Source of the DNA: Deroplatys truncata
Taxonomy: Eukaryota; Arthropoda; Insecta; Mantodea; Mantidae
Length of the DNA stretch: 64,000 nt
Reading direction: 5' to 3'
Assembly: GCA_030765065.1 (NCBI GenBank)
Contig: CM060979.1
Coordinates: forward strand, 18,443,001 to 18,507,000
Below, in pieces: positions 31,978 through 43,312 of the stretch (the stretch's first letter is position 1; every line of letters starts with the position of its first letter). The position numbers and the translations under genes were made by a program. The notes under the pieces were generated by a model, which was not told the DNA's origin, ran no database searches, and saw nothing but the letters and a program-made list of their open reading frames with translations.

Positions 31978-32772
31978 GTTTTTATTCCTGTTACAGAATG
32001 ATTGTTTATAGTAATTCTGGTTGGCAATATATAGAGAAGGCCCAATTTCAAAAAATAATGTTTTCACGATAAGCATCCTGTTAATGTTTATCAACGTTTA
32101 GTGAGGGAAACACAACCATGAATACCAAACATGAAAACAACACATTTTGAAATAAATAATTGTAATAAATAAAAGTGTGAGCTTGAAGAGCCATAGAAAC
32201 GAAAACATGAAATTAATGAACGAGTGGGAATGCGCTACAAAAAGAACACCGAAGTTTATTTGCCTCAGGAAATGTGAAAGCCCAGAATAAATTAAATCAA
32301 CGTTTGATGAAGTTAATAGCCCTGTACGTTGCTATGGAAAATGGCATTGAAACAGCGGACGATGATTCATTTTGAAAAGCAATTAGTCCTTTTGAAATGA
32401 ATGTTAGCAGTACTTGCAATTAAAAACATAAAGCCAGGTTTGGTATGCATTTGGAAAAACACAAAAAACTGAGCGTTTGAATGCGAACTGAACAATTTGG
32501 ACAAGTTTTATCTGCAAAAACAATTAGTCGTCGCTTCCTAAGGCCCTATAGGTAAGGGGAACAGAATATGGTTTAGAACAGCAAAAGCATGATATCAATA
32601 TAAGGTAAGCATGTTGATGTGAATTTCACCGAAGACTAACTTAGCAACCTTGGAAACGTAATTGCGGTTATGTATCTGTTATAACACGCATATTATATGC
32701 TTTATTTTAAGCCGATTGATTACTCCGGCGGTATCATATAATCCGTGCGCGTATGTGCGTGTGTTTCGTGTA
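31978..32772. other. Unassigned AT-rich stretch
   Basis: Short frames only and no known repeat. It ends at the first of two 0.3-kb direct repeats. Confidence 0.4.
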
Positions 32773-33069
32773 ACCTCAAAAATCACTCAAATGATTTTTA
32801 TAATTCTTTCACTATTGAAAATCCGAATAAAACAGCTTGTAATTTCATTTCATAAATTATTAAAAGATTAAAAAGGATTAACAAAGCCCTTGTATTTGAA
32901 TACGAACACATTAGAGTTATAAAATAATATGCTTACGAAGAAGACCTTGAGCTTTAGTTGAGAATGTCATTGAGTAGAAAAAGTAGTATTTGTTAATCCA
33001 CAGAATATAAATAGTTCCTGCACTCTGTAGAGTATAAACAAAAGCCAGTTACATTTTCTTGAAAGGAAT
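32773..33069. repeat. Direct repeat X, left copy
   Basis: From ACCTCAAAAATCACTCAAAT to TTGAAAGGAAT. It repeats at 34028-34326 with scattered substitutions. It ends exactly where the PBS-like motif and LTR copy 3 begin. Confidence 0.85.
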
Positions 33070-33072
33070 TTT

Positions 33073-33090
33073 GCCCCACGTTGGGCGCCA
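33073..33090 (-). promoter_or_regulatory. tRNA-Lys-type primer-binding site
   Basis: On the minus strand it reads TGGCGCCCAACGTGGGGC, which is the primer-binding sequence used by retroviruses primed with tRNA-Lys1,2. It lies 3 bp after the TTCA end of LTR copy 3, the position expected of a PBS. Confidence 0.85.
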
Positions 33091-33093
33091 ATT

Positions 33094-34026
33094 TGAAGTT
33101 GATGTATTGCTGCTGTTGGAGAGCCAAACTTGTACCAGATTAATGTTTACGTTATTAGCACCACGCTTTGGGTGCCAAACTTGAGGTAATTGCAGCCCCA
33201 CGTAGGATACAAACTTTCCGGTGACCTTCGCCCCACTTTTAAAAAATCAACTTTGTAATTTGAATGTTTATTTAAATATTATATATGTATGCCTCGGCTG
33301 CGTCAGTATTAATTTGAAGAAACACGTATCTCTTCGCAGGGGGTGGTGCGGCTAAAGAATGAAGGCTTACACAAATTATAATGGTATTTAACTTCGGTTT
33401 ATTAATCTTTCACACGATTAAATAACACTTCACTGATGTATCATACTGTAGAGCTGTGAACTTTATTTATTAATTTCATTTTTTAACATGTAAACTTCAT
33501 TTTTATTCTCGCCGTAATGAAGTTTTATGTCTCACATTTAACCTGTACCGTATCGAAGTGCTGATGAACGCTGTCTTCTAGCGTCTGGCGTTTACCGCTT
33601 AAATTTGTATACTTCCACTATTTCAATTTCTGATTGGCTATTCCTACTCCAATAGAATGCTTTTATTTAACTTAAGCTTTTTCTAGTTGTTGATTGGCTG
33701 TTTATTAAGAATGTTTAAATATTACATTATTGTTCCAAGAATTACTAGTAGCCTTTAGTAAACTTTCCGATTCATTGTTGCCTCAAGGTTACCTCATTAT
33801 TAGCAGCTTTCGGCTTCTTATTCTCGCAGCTCCTACATTGTTATATTACGTAATACATTCAGATAACATTATTAAACATGTACATAATAATACAAGCATA
33901 AGACAATGACTGTAACATACACTGTTTATATATTATAGTATACACATTGTTTAAGGCGAGCTGTTATTGAATTTATATATTACATAATTAGATTGATATC
34001 ATTTAAGTGTTAAAAATACTGCCTCA
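33094..34026 (-). repeat. LTR copy 3, with adjoining PBS
   Basis: On the minus strand it runs from TGAGGCAGTATTTTTAACAC to CATCAACTTCA (TG...CA), 933 bp. It carries CCAAT/ATTGG motifs near 33630-33700 and an AATAAA-like tract. Inside its 3' part are two more PBS-like motifs (complement of GCACCACGCTTTGGGTGCCA at 33160, and a weaker one near 33115). It lies between repeats X, not between 4-bp duplications. Confidence 0.85.
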
Positions 34027-34027
34027 G

Positions 34028-34326
34028 ACCTCAAAAATCATTCAAATGATTTTGATAATTGTTTCACTATTGAAAATCCCAAGAAAACGCCTTCTAATTT
34101 CATTTCATAAATTACTAAAAGATTAAAAAGGATTTACAAAGCCCTTGTACTTGAATACGAACACATTAGAGTTATAAAAGAACATGCTCACGAAGAAAGC
34201 CTTGATTTTTAGCTGAGAATGTCATGGAGTAGAAAAAGTAGCAGTTGTTAATCCACAGAAAATAAATTGTTGATACACTCTGTAGAGTATAAAAACAAAA
34301 GCGGGTTACATTTTATTGAAAGGAAT
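34028..34326. repeat. Direct repeat X', right copy
   Basis: ACCTCAAAAATCATTCAAAT to TTGAAAGGAAT. Stops at the same base as the left copy, then continues into different sequence (ATACAAGATGGCC). Confidence 0.85.
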
Positions 34327-35127
34327 ATACAAGATGGCCATGACATAACACTTCAACATACAGAAAACAAGAGTTTAAAAAGCGACAGTCGACCCTGTGT
34401 GAGCCAATTATGGTTCTTTTATCAAGAATAGCTGTTTTCACACAGATGGCCGCAGTTCCTTAAAGTATCTGGAATAATCAACTACCAATTTCGGCCCTGC
34501 ATGTCACTACGTCGGCAGCCCGCTTAACAGTCAGTAGCCGGCTGCACCAGGTATCTACAGCGCTCCCCGGGTTGCGTTCTCTCCGCCAGCATAGATAGCG
34601 CTTATGCAGTCTCAACGTCGTCATCACGTGATTTTCCGGTGCCCTTCAAGCGGTATCCTTCAACGAAGAAGAGTGTGTAACAGACTTTGTTCTCGAGGAC
34701 CAAAGAAGAACTTTTCTTGAGCTTCGTGGCTGGGAGCGGTCGTCTCCACGCTTTTCGGCCTTATCTAGATTATACATATACTTTTTTGGCGCAAGTAAAT
34801 TTCTAAATTCTTGTCGTGTGTGGAGCGAGTTTATATTGGAATATCACCACGTGTTAAACTCCACTCAAAATGGCAAATATCGTGTGAGAAGGACAAAGCA
34901 GAATGCTGTGTGTTTCAATTGTATTTATTACTGTTTCTACATTTGAATGTGAATATATTCAGTGCTTTTGGGGCTGTACGAATTACTAGTTTTATTTAGA
35001 GCTGCTTTATATCGTTATTTCATTTCCTTTAACCTTTGGTAGCACAAAGACAACTACTCTGGAGGAATGCTTTATTTCCAATGAATTCTACAGTGGGCCC
35101 GCCATTTTACCTTTTCGGTGAATTTTT
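34327..35127. other. Unassigned stretch with a GC-richer island
   Basis: 34480-34760 has more CG dinucleotides than its surroundings and a short frame follows (34811-34999). I see no exon or promoter signal strong enough to call. Confidence 0.3.
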
Positions 35128-35955
35128 ACTTTCTCTACTACGTGCAGTAAGTAGGGGAGGTATTGTATTCCACCCAAAAATTCTATACCGTGATTTCAAC
35201 GGAAATATATGTTTTGAGACCACCTGAATCCAAAAAAAAGCATTTTTGGAAACCTGTCCGTGTGTGTGTCTGTGAACAGCATAACTCAGAAACGAACAGT
35301 CGGATAAACACCAAACTTGTTATTTAGATTCAGCATCTTCCAGAGATGCGACACGAAGGTTTTCAAGAAAATCCCCCCACCCCAGATTACCCTTTACATG
35401 GAACATTTTTCGAAAATTTTAAGTTTCTCAAAAATGGCTCTAACGATTTTAATTAAAATATTTTCATGACAAATGAAATGTATATCTCGAATTTTCTGGG
35501 AATGTCTCCAAAAGTATTCTTCATTGTGAACGACTTTTGCATAACTGGTAAACCATAAGAGATAGACAAAATTTTACTACACAAAAAATGTAGATCGCGT
35601 TAAAGTACACAATTTATGTCATATACTTTCTTTTTTTTTTTTTTTTTTTGTTGAGTTAACCATTTTCGAGATTTTGCTTGTTGCTCCCTTAAATTTTCCA
35701 ATACTTGTACTTTTTCTCAAATTCGTTATTCATTTTTTTTTGTACTGGTAATGCAAAGAGAATGGAATACTCCACATTGCAACCAGCTCTTAAAATATTT
35801 GACTATCGCTTAAAGCCTACCAATTCCCCTTGCATCTACAAGAAAATTAGCAATAAGATTAACATCTCGATTAACATGAAGCATGTGGAGAATAAGCGTT
35901 TGTAAAAATAGTTTGTACAAGAGTAGAGAAAGTCATGTGAGTGTAACACATCAGA
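35128..35955 (+). mobile_element. HINE-like copy 12
   Basis: ACTTTCTCTACTACGTGCAG to AACACATCAGAT, followed by T8. Has an internal poly-T tract at 35629-35650 where other copies have a short T run. Confidence 0.85.
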
Positions 35956-36111
35956 TTTTTTTTAAAGAAATCGTGGCATTCTACGCATTGACTACATTTA
36001 TATTAGCCTTGCTAGAATGTTACATGTGTAATATTTGTTTCTTTAGTGAAATAGTATCAAAACCTCTGAAAAGTCTTTATAATTGTATAGAGGCATGCAA
36101 TGAAAAAAATT

Positions 36112-36318
36112 AAATTGAATTTTATTTATGGACGCTCTTCAACCGCTGTGGTCGTTAGCGTCCCATTCTATAGTGGTCTTGAAAGACGGGAAATTTTGCT
36201 CAGAGGCCTCTTTATCAGGCTTGAGGTTCTTTTACGTGCTGTAAATCTACGACACGGGACCCCCGGCTTTACTACCCTTCCGAAGGAAGCAATGCTAAGG
36301 ATTTTTACGCCCGAAAAG
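36112..36318 (-). repeat. tRNA-derived SINE (type 3), lacking its head
   Basis: Matches 5595-5800 from TTTTATTTATGGACGCTC to TTTTTACGCCCGAAAA. The tRNA-like head expected at the right is missing and an HINE-like fragment follows directly. Confidence 0.7.
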
Positions 36319-36319
36319 A

Positions 36320-36536
36320 GTATAGAATTTTAAGGCAGCGTATGGCACCAGTTCTAAAACATTTGAGAATCGCTGTTTTCTTTGTATTTTTAAGAAAATG
36401 TGTAATGCAGCTATTTTCGGAAAGGTTTATCTCGAATAAAATGAAGTAGATAGGAAAATAGGCATTCATAACAATAGCATGTACACACACTAACTAGAGA
36501 TAGAGGGTTTAGAAAGGCATATGAATTTAACACATC
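36320..36536 (+). mobile_element. HINE-like fragment, 3' third (variant subfamily)
   Basis: GCGTATGGCACCAGTTCTAA through TAGAGGGTTTAGAAAGGCATATGAATTTAACACATCGGAT. The stem-loop end is recognisable though mutated. Confidence 0.65.
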
Positions 36537-36540
36537 GGAT

Positions 36541-36543
36541 GTT

Positions 36544-36619
<76 letters not shown>

Positions 36620-36627
36620 TATTATTA
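36541..36627 (-). repeat. (AAT)n tail
   Basis: About 28 ATT units on the plus strand. They adjoin the reversed composite tail (AAAGCGACGTAAATT on the minus strand), so they are its 3' simple-repeat tail. Confidence 0.85.
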
Positions 36628-36895
36628 ATTTACGTCGCTTTAACTACTTGGTCATATCGCGACGAATCTGTTAGTGGAAAACTCTTAGATAGATGTGAGG
36701 CGGACAGTTAGCCTTCTAGGTCTCATCCCTGCAACCACTCGCTTCGTCACGTGTCCACAGAGAACTAGCGCATAGCAACTGGGTCTTCTGCTTCGCGCCG
36801 TACAGATGGCATTAGGTTGTCGTCCAGTCCAACTGCCGCACTCATATAGAAAGGCGGACTGTTTGCCTTCAAGGTCTCATCCCTGTAACCATACC
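36628..36895 (-). repeat. SINE-VNTR composite fragment (tail and VNTR)
   Basis: On the minus strand the tail has CGTCGCGATATGACC and CTAACAGATTCG. One and a half VNTR units precede it. They contain both CTCTGTGGACACGTG (as in the 76-bp unit) and GACTGGACGACA (as in the 99-bp unit), suggesting the two arrays come from one longer ancestral unit. Confidence 0.7.
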
Positions 36896-38258
36896 GCATA
36901 TCGTTTTGTAGTACGTTTTTGTTTATGTCTTAACGTTTATTAATTACACATAATTCCTTTTGAATGAAGAGGACTTCGCAGGGTATTCCAATAAAATTTC
37001 AGATATACATTTTATTGTCACGTAAACATCTTAAACATGGTGTTTTAATCAAAAGAAAATAAAAAATAATGAGCATTTTTCCATGTAAAGGGCGTTTTAG
37101 GATGGTGTGATGTTTTAAAAAGAATCTTCTGTCGCATCCTGAAGTAGTTATATTGACTTTACATATGGAAGCCCAAATTGAAGTAGGAGTTGTATTGAAG
37201 GATGAGTATTATATTTCGACTGTTGTAGAGCCGAACTTGAAGTAGTAGCAACCGCACGTATGGTAAAAAGTTTCCGGTAGCCCTCGCCCCAAATGTACTT
37301 TCCGGTAGTCTTTGCCCCACATGTTTATACAAATATTAACTTTGTAATTTGACTGTTTCTTTAAATATTATATATTTATGTTTGCCTCGGCTACGACAGT
37401 ATTATTGTTAGAGACATGAATTTCTTTGCAAGGCGTGGTGCGGCTGAAGAATGTAGGCTTACATAGATTATGTTTACTTCACTACATTTATTAATCCTTG
37501 ACACAATTTAAATAACACTTCACTGATATATAGAGTTGTGAGATTCTTTTATTAATTACTTACACTTTTTAACACGTAAACTATTTTCGTCTCGCACGAA
37601 TACGTATTAAACTTCTAGAGGAGACATCTCGCGTCCGGTTAGGAACACTGTCTACAAGCAACTGACTTGATTTCTACCGCCTAAATTTATAAATTTCTGT
37701 ATTTCAAGTCTCTTATTGGCTATTCCTAATCCAATAGGATACTTTTATTTATCTTAAGTTTTTTCCTGGTTGTTGATTGGCTATTTTATAAACTGTCACA
37801 AACACTACATTATTGTTGCTCCAAGAATGACTAGTAGCATTATTACACTTTCTTACTCATTATTGCTTTAAGGTTACCTCATTGTTAGCAACTTTTAACC
37901 TATTACTCCTACATTATTAAATTACGTAATACATTCAAATAACATTATTACATGTATACAATAATATAAACATATGCAATGACTGCAATATACACTTTTC
38001 GTATATTGTTACATAACCTATTGCTTTAAGGCGGGCTGTTGTTATATTTTATATTATAGAATTTGACTAAAATCATTTGAATGTTAAAAATACTGCCTCA
38101 ATCCTTGGAAGGTACTAAACTTTTCGTTACACACGGTATATTCTTTGCAAAAGAGCCCTTTTTGGATTCAGGGACCCTCAAAAAGTGCATTTTCGGTGAA
38201 TCTCGGTATCAACTTTATGGGTGGAATACAATACTTCCTCTGCTTACTATAAATTAAA
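36896..38258 (-). mobile_element. HINE-like copy 13, split by a solo LTR
   Basis: Left part 36896-37139 from CGTTTTGTAGTACG to GTCGCATCC. Right part 38101-38258 from ATCCTTGGAAGG to CTTACTATA. The right terminal GTAGAGAAAGT is lost. Confidence 0.75.
37140..38100 (-). repeat. LTR copy 4, solo LTR with ATCC target duplication
   Basis: Plus-strand TGAAGTAG...CTGCCTCA, 961 bp. Flanks ATCC (37136-37139 and 38101-38104) are identical, and the joined flank recreates the family sequence GCATCCTTGGAAG. This fixes the LTR ends. Two PBS-like relics lie inside at about 37168-37182 and 37222-37240. Confidence 0.92.
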
Positions 38259-40019
38259 AACTTCACTAGTTACAATCACGTTTTCTACGTAACTTCACTG
38301 ACATAACACCACAGAGGTTGGCATTCCCTGCATTTCCAGTGGTTAAGGGCCTGGTTCGCAACACCACATACCTACGGTATCATAGGTTAACTGGCAACAG
38401 AATCCGCCCTTTACTCCATTTCCACTAATTTATCCGTAATTGCTGTTTAATTAATTAGCTCTTGATGCGCAGTGAACAAAACCCAAGTTGCTGAACACAA
38501 GGTTCATTATAACGCAGATGAATAATTATGTTTATTTCCACGAATGCTCAATCGTTTCAAATTAATTTAAATGAACATCCCGTCCATTAGATACAGGTTT
38601 AATCCGTGTTTCGCTGCACTTGCTATTCTCGCTATATAATAACTAGAGCCTATATGTTCCTTTATTTAAAATCGTACTGCTCACTGGAATAAAGTATACC
38701 AATCTTATAGTGCCTATAATTTGAGACAGTAACTATGGTTATATATGCCATATATAAATATATATATATAATGTGAATTATAATGTAAAATTGTATTAAT
38801 AAGAAAAATACTTGTATAAATAGAAGTTAAGGCATAAGTTTTATGTATGTGCAAGTGTAGCTGGAGCTGTGGAATTCTTGTTAAAAGCCGACAAACATAT
38901 CTTTGTGTTAAAATTAGGGCCCAGGCAAAAAGGACTTTACGGGAAGGTCATAAAAACCAGACCTTGAGTCTTTGTGAAATAGAAAATGCGACAAGCGAAA
39001 ATAACATATGTTTGTAGAGAGGCCACCTGCTTGCAAACGTAGAACAATAGCCGAGTAAGTCTTCTGGAAGGTTCCAAGCTGAACGAAGACAGACAATGAA
39101 ATTTTAAGGAAGAATATGTTTAAAATCTTTAAGGGAAGAAATGTTAGTTCTAGCGTCTCCATCAGCCAGGGCGGTTGGGTATAAAGTGCTGCGATGTGAA
39201 TAACATACATGTAAGCTTTCAGAAGCAGGCGTTATTATTTACTTCTTATAATGTAGTAGGAACCATGAAAGGTTATCGATTTAAAGGTCTATAGGAACGT
39301 GTGATAAATACTACAATTACTTCTAGAGCACGTATAAAATACTTGATTGCTCAGCGACCGCAAGTTTGGCTTACGAACGTGGTAGGGCTAGACCGTTCTA
39401 CATCTCCAACTAACTTAAGAACTGTGTAGATTATTAATAAGACAGTCAATGCGTGCGCCATTAAAGCATAGTATTTTTCAATAACTTAATCTATTGTTAG
39501 AGTTGTTACTTTTTACCTTCCTTCCCGTATCACACCCTGCAAAGTTATACAAGCTCTACCAAAAACCTAAATAACAGCCGCCGTGGCAAGAAATAAAAAT
39601 AAACAATAACAGTAACAACTAAAACATCAGATATTTAACAACATTACCATAGTTCATATATTAAATCATATATTAATATATTGGACATACTGCGAGTTAT
39701 GCTCGCCCTCTACGAGTATACCGCAAATTCCTATTTTCATACTTTGTGCCTTTTCGTAGTTTAAGGGCTTATGTTTTCTTTGTATAGAGAGCTTAGGTTT
39801 TTGGGTATCGTAATTTCATTATTTGTGTTTTAGGCGGCTATTTATTAACATTATTTATTAACGTGATGTTAACTTTAGTATTGCAATTAATATTCAGCGC
39901 TCTGAGCAAATAAGTCATTGCTGACAACGTGCCTGAGGAACGTTTTAACACCGATATTCCTTTCTTAACGTCAAAATTTGCATTGTTTTGAGTAATAATA
40001 AAATACTGTCTACTTAGTA
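38259..40019. other. Unassigned stretch
   Basis: 1.76 kb without recognised repeats. A 98-codon minus frame (38914-39210) has no motif. A (TA)n-like tract is at 38750-38770. This is the longest apparently element-free part of the window, so it is a candidate for unique sequence. Confidence 0.35.
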
Positions 40020-41215
40020 CAACGGCGGATCGAAAAGTAACGCACAATAATTTTTTTTCTGCCTTGGTATTCCAGCTGGAATGTTGCAATTTCACACAGA
40101 TATAGTTTGAAGTTTTCACTACAGAGGGTACTTTTTGTTTCATGTGCAGCTCTAGCGAGAGAAGCGCGCACTTCGCAACAAAATGGCGCGCATGTTACTG
40201 TCGTCCACGTGTGAAGAGCAGAGAGGTGTGGAGGGCATAACCGAGTGATATTCACAGGGATATGCGTGGCGTGTATGGGGATGATTGTATGGACCGTAGC
40301 AATGTCTCCAGATGGTGTGCATTCTTCACAGGGCCCTGTGAACCATAGTGATTCGCCACGCTCCGAGAGGCCGGTAATAGCTGCAACCTCGCAGAATGTC
40401 AGAGGCATCGAGGCGGCAATTTTGTACGACCGGCGTGTGCAACTGCGAACCTTATCGCAACAGTTCTACATTTCCTATGGTGCAGTGTACGATATTGTTC
40501 ATGACACGTTGAAATTTCGTAACGTTAGTGCTCGCTGGGTGCATAAGAACCTGAAAGACAACCACAAGGGCCAGCGAATGATGACGAGCTTGGATCACCT
40601 AACGCGGTACACCGCAGAAGGGCATGACTTTCTGAAAGCAATCGTCACTGGTGATGAGCCGTGGGCATACCACTACACGGCCGAAACCAACCATGCTGGT
40701 TTCCCAGTGAAGAAAAAAATCAAAGTGACTCAATCTGCTAGGAAAGTGCTTGTGACGGTGTTCTGGGATGTGCATGGTGTTGTATTGGTGGACTTTGCTG
40801 AACACGGGACCACTGTGAATGCTGCAGCCTACATGAAAACTTTGGTGACGTTGCGTCGTGCCCTTCATGACAAACGCCACAACATGAATGCTGACGATGT
40901 TAAAATTCTTCATGACAATGCTTGCCCCATGTTGCTGCTCCTGTTCGTCAGAAAATCACCAAATTAAGTTGGGAGGTGCTCCAGCATCCACCATACAGTC
41001 CGAAACTTACACCGTCGGACTTTTATCTGTTTGGTCCCGTGAAGAAATTCCTGGCCGGCCAACGCTTTGCGACAGATGCGGAAGCGAAATCAGCAGTCCG
41101 CAGATGGCTATACTCCAAGGAAACGAACTTCTACGAACAGGACATATTGAAACTGGTATCACGATGGAAGAAATGTGTTGAGAAAATGGGCGACTATGTT
41201 GACAGGTAAGTAAAA
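40020..41215 (+). mobile_element. mariner element, right end lost
   Basis: The left inverted repeat starts CAACGGCGGATCGAAAAGTA after TA (40018-40019). Transposase follows. After the stop at 41209 the right inverted repeat is missing; DD41D transposase sequence begins within about 20 bp. Confidence 0.85.
40200..41209 (+). pseudogene. mariner DD34D transposase, nearly complete but frameshifted
   Basis: The N-terminal helix-turn-helix part (about 40200-40380) is in broken frames. From 40380 one frame is open to 40967: RVQLRTLSQQFYISYGAVYD, then WVHKNLKDNHKGQR (WVPHxL region), VTGDEPWAYHY with the first catalytic Asp, VTVFWDVHG and ILHDNAC with the second Asp. Loss of one C in a C-run at about 40925 shifts to the frame 40922-41209: PYSPKLTPSDFYLFG carries the third Asp, 34 residues from the second. 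About 10 residues are missing after YTAETNHA. The catalytic triad is otherwise intact, so the copy died fairly recently compared with its neighbours. Confidence 0.9.
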
Positions 41216-42206
41216 GGTGTAAGTTCATTGCGGTACCAGGCATTGAGCTTGAACGAGTTCTTCGTGCCGTGGATGCAGACCCATCACAAAGCACAAGACG
41301 TGTGGTTGTAAGGGAAAGAGTTAAGTTATATGACTATCTGGAGAATTCTGCATGAAAATCTTCTGTACCCGTATCACCTTCAACGTGTGCAAGGATTAAA
41401 TGAGGCGGACTTTGAGCCAAGAAGACATCTCTGTCAACCCATGTTACAGCAGTGCACTGTGTTCATCAATTCCCTAGCCTGTATCTTCTTCACGGATGAG
41501 GCTGGTTTTACCCGCGACTCATAACTGGGCATTTGAAAATCCTAATGAAGGACGACAGGACAACCATCAACAGAGGTTCTCTCTCGATGTTTGGGGTGGA
41601 ATCATTCATTATCATCTTATTGGTCCCTACTTCTTCCCTACGCGTCTGAATGGACAAACCTATCTCCAGTTTCTCAGAAATGAGTTGCATCACTTAACTG
41701 ATAATGTGCCTATGGACATCATCCAACGAATGTGGTTTTCACACGATGGTGCTGCAGCTCATTTCAGTATGATAGTTCGTAAGTTTTTGAATGATCGATT
41801 TCTGCAAAGATGGATTGGTCAAGGGAGACCCATTGCACGGCCTGCTCGATCGCCTGATTTGAATCCAGTGGATTTCTTCGTCTGGGGACATTTGAAGTCC
41901 TTGGTTTATGCGACTCCTGTACCTGATGTTGGCATTTTGAGAGGACGTATACAAACTGGATTTGACCAAATACCGAACACACCAGAAATTTTGAACAGAG
42001 TACGCCAGAGCATGGAACGGAGGCTTACTGCATGCATCGAAGCAAGAGGAATCCACTTCGAGCAATTTTTGCAACTTTCGATTTTGTGTTGTAACTCTGA
42101 AATAAATGATTTTCAGACCCATGTTCATATGAATTTTTTTTTTTACTGTTTGGATGTCAGGAACACGTCCCCAAAATATATGACATCCTTAAAGATACAC
42201 TCTGTA
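41216..42206 (+). pseudogene. DD41D-type Tc1/mariner-group transposase, 5' truncated
   Basis: Starts inside the linker (GIELERVLRAVDADPSQSTRR). Then TIWRILHENLLYPYHLQRVQ, FFTDEAGFTRDS with the first Asp, a frameshift near 41517, and an open frame to about 42160: WFSHDGAAAHFS with the second Asp and SPDLNPVDFFVWGHLKSLVY with the third. The last two are separated by 41 residues, hence DD41D (the rosa-like group, from memory). The N-terminal helix-turn-helix is missing. The 3' end has a long terminal repeat region finishing ACACTCTGTATA at about 42206. The missing N-terminal part is the portion present in the other relic at 45656-46427. Confidence 0.85.
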
Positions 42207-42237
42207 TAAGCTTGGCATTTATCCGACGTTTCTTTTT

Positions 42238-42755
42238 ACTTTCTCTACTACGTATAGTAAGTAGGGGAAGTATTACATTCCACCCAAAAATTCGATACCG
42301 AAATTTCACCGGAAACACATGTTTTGAGTCCTCCTGAATCCAAAAAAAGTATTTTTGGAAACATGTCCCTGTGTGTGTCCGTGTATGTGTCTGTGAACAG
42401 CATAACTCAAAAACGAACAGTCGGATAAGCACCAAACTTGGTATTTACGTTCAGTATCTTCCAGAGATGCGACACGAAGGTTTTCAAGAAAATCCCCCCA
42501 CCCCAGATTACCCTTTACATGGAACATTTTCAGAAAATTTTAATTTTCTCAAAAATGGCTCTAACGATTTTTATTAAAATATCATATGTTTAAGATATTT
42601 TCATGACAAATACAATGTATATCTTGAATTTTCTGGGAATGTCTCCAAAAGTATTCTTCATTGTGAACAACTTTTGCATAACTGGTAAATCATAAGAGTT
42701 AGATAAAATTTTACTACACAAAAAATGTAGATCGCGTTAAAATACACAATTTATG

Positions 42756-42794
<39 letters not shown>

Positions 42795-43158
42795 ATTGAG
42801 TGAACCATTTTCGAGATATTGCTTGTTATTCCCTTAAATGTTTCAATACTTATTTTCTCAAATGGGAATTCGTTATTCATTTTTTTGTCTTGGATATGCA
42901 AAGAGCATTAATCTGTGGCAAAGAGAATGGTGCTGCACCTAGTAACCAGCTACTAAAAGATATGTATTTGCGTAAAGGCTACTGTATTTCTATATTGCCC
43001 TTGTAAATATATATTCCCCTTACATCTACAAGAAAATTAGCAATAAGATAGAGTCTGCAAATGTTTATCTCGATTAATATGAAGTAGATGGAGAATAAGC
43101 GTTTGTAAACAGAGTTTGTACAAGAGTAGAGAAAGTCGTGTGAGTGTAACACATCAGA
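42238..43158 (+). mobile_element. HINE-like copy 14
   Basis: ACTTTCTCTACTACGTATAG to AACACATCAGAT. Contains an (AT)n tract at 42757-42791 at the site where copy 12 has poly-T. Confidence 0.88.
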
Positions 43159-43163
43159 TTTTT

Positions 43164-43312
43164 TGAGTTGTGATGTTCACAGACAGAGACACACGGACGT
43201 ATTTTCTTTTGGATTCAGGGACCCCAAACTATGTAATTCCGGTGAAATCTCGGTATTGAATTTTTGGGTGGAATGCAATACTTCCCCAACTTACTATACG
43301 TAGTAGTGAAGT
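43164..43312 (-). mobile_element. HINE-like fragment, 5' end only
   Basis: GAGTTGTGATGTTCACAGAC to ATACGTAGTAGTGAAGTA. Opposes copy 14 tail to tail. Confidence 0.65.

Noticed and set aside
34480-34800. CpG-rich promoter of a host gene
   Set aside because: Only a mild GC rise; no TATA/Inr arrangement or downstream coding exon that I can support.
31000-36627. CRISPR-like or regulatory arrays at the trinucleotide repeats
   Set aside because: Plain (AAT)n microsatellites; the one at 36541 is the tail of a retroposon.
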